A DNA stretch of 64,000 nt from Rhodocista pekingensis. GTDB lineage: Bacteria > Pseudomonadota > Alphaproteobacteria > Azospirillales > Azospirillaceae. Below are positions 59,261 to 64,000 of the stretch, one piece after another. The notes under the pieces are model-generated. The model was not told where the DNA came from, made no database searches, and saw nothing but the letters and a program-made list of their open reading frames with translations. The stretch is from assembly GCF_042665545.1 (NCBI RefSeq), contig NZ_JBHTCM010000025.1, positions 62,001 to 126,000 on the forward strand. Reading direction: 5' to 3'. Each line of letters begins with the position of its first letter. Within the stretch, counting starts at the first letter, position 1. The translations under genes were made by a program, and so were the position numbers.

Positions 59261-62194
59261 ATGGCACTCATGGACCTCAGAGAAACTGCGATCAGGCGCG
59301 GCCTGATGGCCGGCGCTGCGATCGGCGTCCTCGTTACCGCCATGCCGGCCGCCGCCCAGCAGGGCCAGGTCGAAGAAATCGTCATCACCGGTTCCCGCAT
59401 CGCCAGCAGCAACCTGAACTCCCCGTCCCCGCTCCAGGTCGTCGGCGGTGAGGACATCGACATCGCTGCGTCGGCCACCCTCCAGGACGTGCTCCTGAAG
59501 AACCCGACCTTCGGCGCCCCGTCGATCTCGCGCACGAACTCCAACTTCCAGACTTCCAGCGCCGGCGCCGCCACGATCGACCTGCGCAATCTGGGCGTCG
59601 ACCGCACCCTGGTCCTGGTCAACGGCCGTCGCTTCGTCTCCGGCATCCCGGGCAGCGCCGCCGTCGACCTGAACACCATCCCGACCCAGTTCATCGACCG
59701 CGTCGAAGTGCTGACGGGCGGCGCTTCGGCCGTCTACGGCTCCGACGCCGTCGCCGGTGTCGTGAACATCATCTACAAGCAGGACTTCGAAGGCATCGAG
59801 GCCGACGCCCGCTATGGCATCTCCGAGGAAGGGGATGGCATCGAGAAGGACGTCAGCCTGATGATGGGCGGCAACTTCGGCGACAACCGCGGCAACATCG
59901 TCGGCTTCCTGGGCTACAGCAACCAGGGTGCGGTGTTCTCGCGCAACCGCGACTTCGCCGCGGTGGACCAGAGCTCGCTGGGCGCCCTGGACGGCGACCC
60001 GAGCCACGCCTTCACCCCCTCCCGCCCGTACTACTCCAGCTACGCACCGCAGGGCCGCTTCACCGCCGGCGGACGCAGCTTCACCTACGACAAGAACAAC
60101 AACCTGATCTCCGGGTTCTCGACCAACGGCACCGCGACCCGCGCGGCCGACGGTTTCAACCGGTCCGACTACCGCACCATCGCCATCCCGACGGAGCGTT
60201 ACCTCTTCGCCACGCAGGGCGACTATGAGGTGAACGACAACCTTCGCTTCTTCATGGAAGGCACCTACGCCGGCACCCAGACGAAGACGGAGATGGAGCC
60301 GTTCGGTCTGGCGTCCGACGACATCTTCCCGGCCACCGTCTGGAACATCCAGAATGCCGACGGGTCGCGCAACCCGCTGGTGCCGACCGCGCTCTACGAC
60401 GCGGCGACCGACACCAACGGCGACGGCCTGAAGGATCTGGTCTTCACCCGCCGCCTGCGCGAGGTCGGCAACCGCGGCAACACCGCCGACCGCGACACCT
60501 ACCGTTTCCTGGTCGGTGCCGACGGCGACATTCCGATGGTCGAGGGTTGGCGCTACGAGACCTACCTCGGCTACGGCAAGACCAGCGAGAGCCAGGTCTC
60601 CAACGGCCAGGTCAACGTGCAGAGCTTCCGCCAGGCGCTGGATGCCGTCGTTGACGTCAATGACGTCAACAGCAACGGCAACCGCACCGAGCTGATCTGC
60701 CGCGACGCCGATGCCCGCGCCCAGGGTTGCCATCCGATCAATCTGTTCGGCTTCGGCTCCATCAGCCCCGAGGCGGCCAAGTACATCGCCGCGCCGGGCA
60801 TGCTCTCCACCTTCACGCAGCAGACCATTGCCGGCCTGAACGTCACCGGCGATGTCGTCGATCTGCCGGCCGGTGCGCTGGGCGTGGCTCTCGGCACCGA
60901 GTACCGCGCCGAGCGGAGCCGCTCCGAGTTCGACGCCTTGCAGCAGTCGGGCCTGAACGCCGGTAACGCCATCCCGGCCACCCGCGGCGACTTCGACGTG
61001 TTCGAAGGCTATGCCGAGACGAACGTGCCGATCCTGGCCGACCTGCCCTTCGCCAAGCAGCTCAACCTGCGTGGCGCGGTCCGCTTCTCCGACTACTCCA
61101 CCGTCGGCACGACGACGAGCTGGAACGTCGGTGGCGAGTGGCAGCCGATCGACGACATCCGCTTCCGCGTGATCCGCGCCCAGTCGGTCCGCGCCCCGAA
61201 CATCAGCGAGCTGTATTCGCCGCCGAGCCAGAACTACCCGACCGGCCTGATCGATCCCTGCGATGGCATCGGTGCCACCGGTGGCGGCGTGATCGGCGAG
61301 AACTGCCGCCGCGATCCGGGCGTGCTGTCCAACATCGCGACGAACGGCAAGGTGACCTTCACCCAGTCTGACGTGCAGGGCATCAGCGGCTTCGACCTGG
61401 GCAACCCCGACCTCTCCGAGGAAAAGGGCAAGTCCTGGACCATCGGTGCGGTGATCACCCCGACCATCGAGGCGCTGTCCGCCTTCTCGATGACAGTCGA
61501 TTACTTCAACGTGAAGATCGAGGATGCGATCACGGCCATTCCGCGCCAGTTCATCCTCGACCAGTGCTACCGGACGAACGATCAGGAATACTGCAAGCTG
61601 ATCCGCCGTTATCAGGCCTTCGGCGTCAACAGCGCCGGCGCGATCGACGAGGTCGATCAGCCGATCGCCAACGCCGGCAGCCTGGCCACCAGCGGTCTGG
61701 ATATCACGCTGAATCACCGCCTGGACCTCGAGGATATCGGCCTCGCCGGTCAGCTCAACTCCCGTCTGGCCTACACGCACGTCTTCAAGGGCTACGTGAT
61801 CCCGCTGGAGGGTGCGGAGAAGGACAGCTTCAACGGTGAGATCGGGACGCCCCGCGACAAGGCTGCCCTGAACCTGATCTACGGTCTGGACAACCTGTCG
61901 GTGGCCTGGACCACGACCTGGATCGGCAACTCCTACCTGGACAACCAGTTCCTGGCGTCCATGGAGTGGCCGGGCAATGTCGGCGTCGGCAACTGGTTCT
62001 ACCACGACGTCCAGATCCGCTACGCGGCGACGGAGAACTTCGAGCTGTACGCCGGTGCGGACAACGTCTTCGACAAGAAGCCGGCTCCGATCCTCTCGAA
62101 CCTGCCGGGCAACGAGACCGGCACCGAGACGGCGTCCGGTACCTACGATGCGATCGGCCGGTTCTTCTACGCCGGTGTGAAGGTCACCTTCTGA
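59261..62194 (+). CDS. TonB-dependent receptor (large, Caulobacter-type)
   Basis: About 977 residues. A signal peptide ends MPAAAQ. A TonB-box-like EEIVITGSRI follows. The plug has ATLQDVLLKNPTFGAPSISRTNSN, GVDRTLVLVNGRRFVSG and VEVLTGGASAVYGSDAVAGVVNIIYK. The long barrel ends in a terminal Phe (FYAGVKVTF). Four cysteines in loops (for example CDGIG and CRRDPG) may form disulphides. The ATG at 59261 is close to AAGGGAA; the ATG at 59270 has better spacing and may be the true start. Codon use is more uniform, suggesting high expression. Substrate unknown; the nearby sugar-binding protein hints at a saccharide. Confidence 0.92.
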   Translation: MALMDLRETAIRRGLMAGAAIGVLVTAMPAAAQQGQVEEIVITGSRIASSNLNSPSPLQVVGGEDIDIAASATLQDVLLKNPTFGAPSISRTNSNFQTSSAGAATIDLRNLGVDRTLVLVNGRRFVSGIPGSAAVDLNTIPTQFIDRVEVLTGGASAVYGSDAVAGVVNIIYKQDFEGIEADARYGISEEGDGIEKDVSLMMGGNFGDNRGNIVGFLGYSNQGAVFSRNRDFAAVDQSSLGALDGDPSHAFTPSRPYYSSYAPQGRFTAGGRSFTYDKNNNLISGFSTNGTATRAADGFNRSDYRTIAIPTERYLFATQGDYEVNDNLRFFMEGTYAGTQTKTEMEPFGLASDDIFPATVWNIQNADGSRNPLVPTALYDAATDTNGDGLKDLVFTRRLREVGNRGNTADRDTYRFLVGADGDIPMVEGWRYETYLGYGKTSESQVSNGQVNVQSFRQALDAVVDVNDVNSNGNRTELICRDADARAQGCHPINLFGFGSISPEAAKYIAAPGMLSTFTQQTIAGLNVTGDVVDLPAGALGVALGTEYRAERSRSEFDALQQSGLNAGNAIPATRGDFDVFEGYAETNVPILADLPFAKQLNLRGAVRFSDYSTVGTTTSWNVGGEWQPIDDIRFRVIRAQSVRAPNISELYSPPSQNYPTGLIDPCDGIGATGGGVIGENCRRDPGVLSNIATNGKVTFTQSDVQGISGFDLGNPDLSEEKGKSWTIGAVITPTIEALSAFSMTVDYFNVKIEDAITAIPRQFILDQCYRTNDQEYCKLIRRYQAFGVNSAGAIDEVDQPIANAGSLATSGLDITLNHRLDLEDIGLAGQLNSRLAYTHVFKGYVIPLEGAEKDSFNGEIGTPRDKAALNLIYGLDNLSVAWTTTWIGNSYLDNQFLASMEWPGNVGVGNWFYHDVQIRYAATENFELYAGADNVFDKKPAPILSNLPGNETGTETASGTYDAIGRFFYAGVKVTF

Positions 62195-62233
62195 TCCGGA
62201 AGGCGGATCCAGGGGGCGACCCCGCGGATCACG

Positions 62234-62270
62234 GGGGCGGCGGCAGCGATGTCGCCGCCCCTTTCCTTTT
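62234..62270 (+). terminator. Intrinsic terminator after the TonB receptor
   Basis: GGGGCGGCG...CGCCGCCCC gives a 9-bp stem followed by TTTCCTTTT, 40 bases after the receptor stop. Confidence 0.85.
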
Positions 62271-62329
62271 GTGCCGGAGGAGGGCGGTCTTCGGGTCCGC
62301 GCAGGGGGGGCACGCGCGGGGCGGGCACG

Positions 62330-62366
62330 AAAAAGGGCGGCCGGCCCCATGGCCGACCGCCCTTTT
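62330..62366. terminator. Bidirectional intrinsic terminator
   Basis: AAAAAGGGCGG...CCGCCCTTTT flanks an inner CGGC/GCCG stem. A-runs on one side and T-runs on the other allow termination of both the rightward receptor gene and the leftward gene that ends at 62434. Confidence 0.88.
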
Positions 62367-62433
62367 CATGATGTCGCGCGAGACTGTTCCTGGGACGCTT
62401 CCGGCGGAGTCGAGGCCGGCGTCCGGTGTTCCG

Positions 62434-62979
62434 CTACTGCGTGCGCTCCACCTTGTAGAGGCGGGAGGTGCGGCCGGTCAGCAGGTTGTAGCTGCCCAGC
62501 GCCCCGCGCTCGATCGTGACCGTATCGCCTGCGGAAAGATCCAGGCGCACCGTCTCAGTCTGGCGCCAGACCTGGCCGTTGGAGAGGGTCACCGCGATGC
62601 GGCCCATGCCGGCCTGACGCACCGACGCGACCTGGGCGGTCAGCGCCTCGATCTCCTGCGGCCGCGGCGCGGCGGCGGCGGCCGGCTGGCGCACGTTCTC
62701 GGCACCGAATTTCTGTTCCGGCGTCGTAACGACCGGCGGCGCTGCATGGGTTCCGGCTGACGGGGCGACGGGGCGGGAGCCACCGACGTGAGGACTGTCG
62801 GTCGGTGGCAGCGCCGTCGCCGGACCCAGCCGGTCATAGCAGGCGAGACGCGCCTGCGGGTCCTGCATCTGACGGCAGGCATCCAGGCTCTGCGCCGTCG
62901 CCGTCCCGGCGAAGGCCGCGACCAGCACGGCCGGCGCGACCGCCCAGGCCCGGCCCGGGTACTTGGCAAGCAAACCCAT
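62434..62979 (-). CDS. Exported small protein of unknown function
   Basis: 181 residues. The signal peptide WAVAPAVLVAAFAGTATAQ is followed by SLDACRQMQDPQARLACYDRLG, a Cys-Asp pattern (C...RLACYD) found in many short periplasmic proteins, including some type VI-associated ones. A Pro/Ala-rich disordered middle leads to a C-terminal beta-rich domain, MGRIAVTLSNGQVWRQTETVRLDLSAGDTVTIERGALGSYNLL, that looks like a small barrel. The ATG at 62979 has a weak upstream site. Probably periplasmic; function unknown. Confidence 0.75.
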   Translation of the reverse strand: MGLLAKYPGRAWAVAPAVLVAAFAGTATAQSLDACRQMQDPQARLACYDRLGPATALPPTDSPHVGGSRPVAPSAGTHAAPPVVTTPEQKFGAENVRQPAAAAAPRPQEIEALTAQVASVRQAGMGRIAVTLSNGQVWRQTETVRLDLSAGDTVTIERGALGSYNLLTGRTSRLYKVERTQ

Positions 62980-63119
62980 CCTTGGCTCCAAACCGATGCG
63001 AAGCTGATTTCCTGCCGGTCTAGATAGCCAATCCGGGCGGGCCGGGCATCTCCTTTCTCGCGGCCCGGCCTTCGCCCCCGGGGCTGCGGACCCGGGCCGC
63101 GGGTCCGCAGGGAGCCGAC

Positions 63120-64000
63120 TTACCAGCGTCCGCCCCGGCTCAGCCGGTCCAGGCGGCGTTGCAGGTCCTCCATCGCCGCGTCCGCCTGTCGCTGGCCGGT
63201 CAGGACGGAGTGGACCGCCGTGAAGAACTCGGTGGAGACCTGGTTGTAGCGGTCCCCGGTCACGGTCGCCGGCCGGGCCACGGCGTTCTTCAGCGAGTCG
63301 ACCAGCTCGCGCATGATCGGCACCGCCTTCAGCGTCTCCTCGTCCTGGTAGAGCGACTGGATGGTGGGCAGGAACGACCCCTCCATGGCGCGGCGCTTCT
63401 GCTCCTCTTCGCCCGCCAGATAGCGCACGAGATCCATCGCCGCCTCCTTGTTCGCCGAGTAGCGCGACACTGCGAGCTGCCAGCCGCCCAGCGTGCCGGA
63501 GTGCTTGCCCTGGTCGTCGCCCTTCGGCAGGGCGGCGACGGCGACCTTGTCCTTGACGGGGCTGTCCGGGCCCTGGGCCAGCGACCAGGCATAGGGCCAG
63601 TTGCGCATGAACACGGCGTCGCCCGACTGGAAGACGCTGCGGGCCTCCTCCTCGCCGTAGTTCAGGGACCCCTGCGGGGTGACCGTGCCGATCCAGCCGG
63701 CGGCCTGCCGGATGGCCTCGACCGCCTGCGGGTTGGCGACCGTGATCTCGCCGTCGCCGGAGACGATGCCGCCGCCGCCGTGGCTGTCGATCCACTCCAG
63801 CGCGTTGCAGGTCAGGCCCTCATAGGCCTTGCCCTGGAAGACGAAACCCTGGAGCCGCGGGTTGCCGTCCTTCTGCTCGCCCTCGACGATCACCCGGGCC
63901 GTTTCCTCCAGCTCCGCCCAGGTGGTCGGCACCGGTCGGCCGTACTTCTCCAAGAGGTCCGTGCGGTAGTAGAGCAGACCCACATCGGTGAACCAGGGCA
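63120..64000 (-). CDS. Sugar ABC transporter substrate-binding protein (5' end outside window)
   Basis: About 293 codons are inside the window; the N-terminus and signal peptide lie beyond the right edge. The visible part begins PWFTDVGLLYYRTDLLEKYG, the hinge motif of family 1 extracellular solute-binding proteins. It continues with PTTWAELEETARVI, VFMRNWPYAWSLAQ and GTLGGWQLAVSRYSANKEAAMDLVRYL, typical of the trehalose/maltose/alpha-glucoside group. It captures a di- or oligosaccharide in the periplasm. Partner permease and ATPase genes are not in the window. Confidence 0.88.
   Translation of the reverse strand, partial: PWFTDVGLLYYRTDLLEKYGRPVPTTWAELEETARVIVEGEQKDGNPRLQGFVFQGKAYEGLTCNALEWIDSHGGGGIVSGDGEITVANPQAVEAIRQAAGWIGTVTPQGSLNYGEEEARSVFQSGDAVFMRNWPYAWSLAQGPDSPVKDKVAVAALPKGDDQGKHSGTLGGWQLAVSRYSANKEAAMDLVRYLAGEEEQKRRAMEGSFLPTIQSLYQDEETLKAVPIMRELVDSLKNAVARPATVTGDRYNQVSTEFFTAVHSVLTGQRQADAAMEDLQRRLDRLSRGGRW

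Noticed and set aside
59204..62350. A very long open frame on the minus strand opposite the TonB receptor
   Set aside because: Its translation is Gly/Val/Asp-rich without any family motif, while the plus strand has a complete receptor. Long antisense frames are expected in ~70% GC DNA.
1..64000. tRNA, rRNA or insertion-sequence remnants
   Set aside because: By eye I saw no T-loop plus acceptor-stem combination, no rRNA-like segment and no transposase motif. A tRNA covariance search would be decisive.

Overview
The window is GC-rich DNA, close to 70% by eye, with tightly packed operons. It looks like an alphaproteobacterium, most plausibly Rhodospirillales/Azospirillaceae (Azospirillum or Rhodospirillum centenum-like). 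The reasons are the paired flagellin regulators FlaF and FlbT, a DUF1217 protein in the flagellar cluster, a BBP2-type outer-membrane protein and RepAB-type partition genes. The taxonomic placement is inference. I saw no tRNA, rRNA, insertion sequence or CRISPR array.

Layout. 1-2941: the N-terminal part of a class III cyclase/ATPase/TPR regulator that runs off the left edge. 3283-24566: a large glycan island. It holds an outer-membrane barrel and an AsnB amidotransferase, then a CDP-sugar operon (RfbF, RfbG, C-methyltransferase, 3,5-epimerase) that should make a branched 6-deoxyhexose. Next come further methyltransferase, epimerase and glycosyltransferase genes, and an unusual nonulosonate-like set (aldehyde dehydrogenase, CMP-sugar synthetase, transketolase, SDR, NeuB-type synthase). 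The island ends with a Maf flagellin glycosyltransferase. 24761-34280: late flagellar genes (DUF1217, flaF, flagellin, flgL, flgK, flbT, a FlaG-like gene, flgE), with two textbook sigma-54 promoters and structured leaders on flaF and flagellin.

34556-41380: mostly uncharacterised genes (small zinc-finger protein, DUF2934 protein, HD-type hydrolase, an orphan gene flanked by GCATGC palindromes, a GT4 glycosyltransferase, a DUF1612-like HTH protein, and a protein with an in-frame nested DUF6447 gene). 41433-49051: a complete RND efflux locus with a divergent two-component system, laid out like adeABC/adeRS of Acinetobacter and carrying a matching direct repeat between the divergent genes. 49370-50741: an SMR transporter and a YczE-like membrane protein. 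50761-52970: RepA/RepB (ParAB) partition genes without repC, suggesting a secondary replicon or an integrated plasmid. 53120-58739: a TonB/FecBCD-type metal-chelate uptake operon headed by TrmO. 59261-64000: a second TonB receptor, a small exported protein, and the C-terminal part of a sugar ABC-transporter binding protein cut by the right edge.

Working together: the glycan island probably builds nucleotide-activated sugars, including a CMP-activated ulosonic acid, and Maf probably attaches the ulosonate to the flagellin encoded 1.5 kb away. FlaF and FlbT would couple flagellin translation to assembly of the sigma-54-driven hook and hook-associated proteins.
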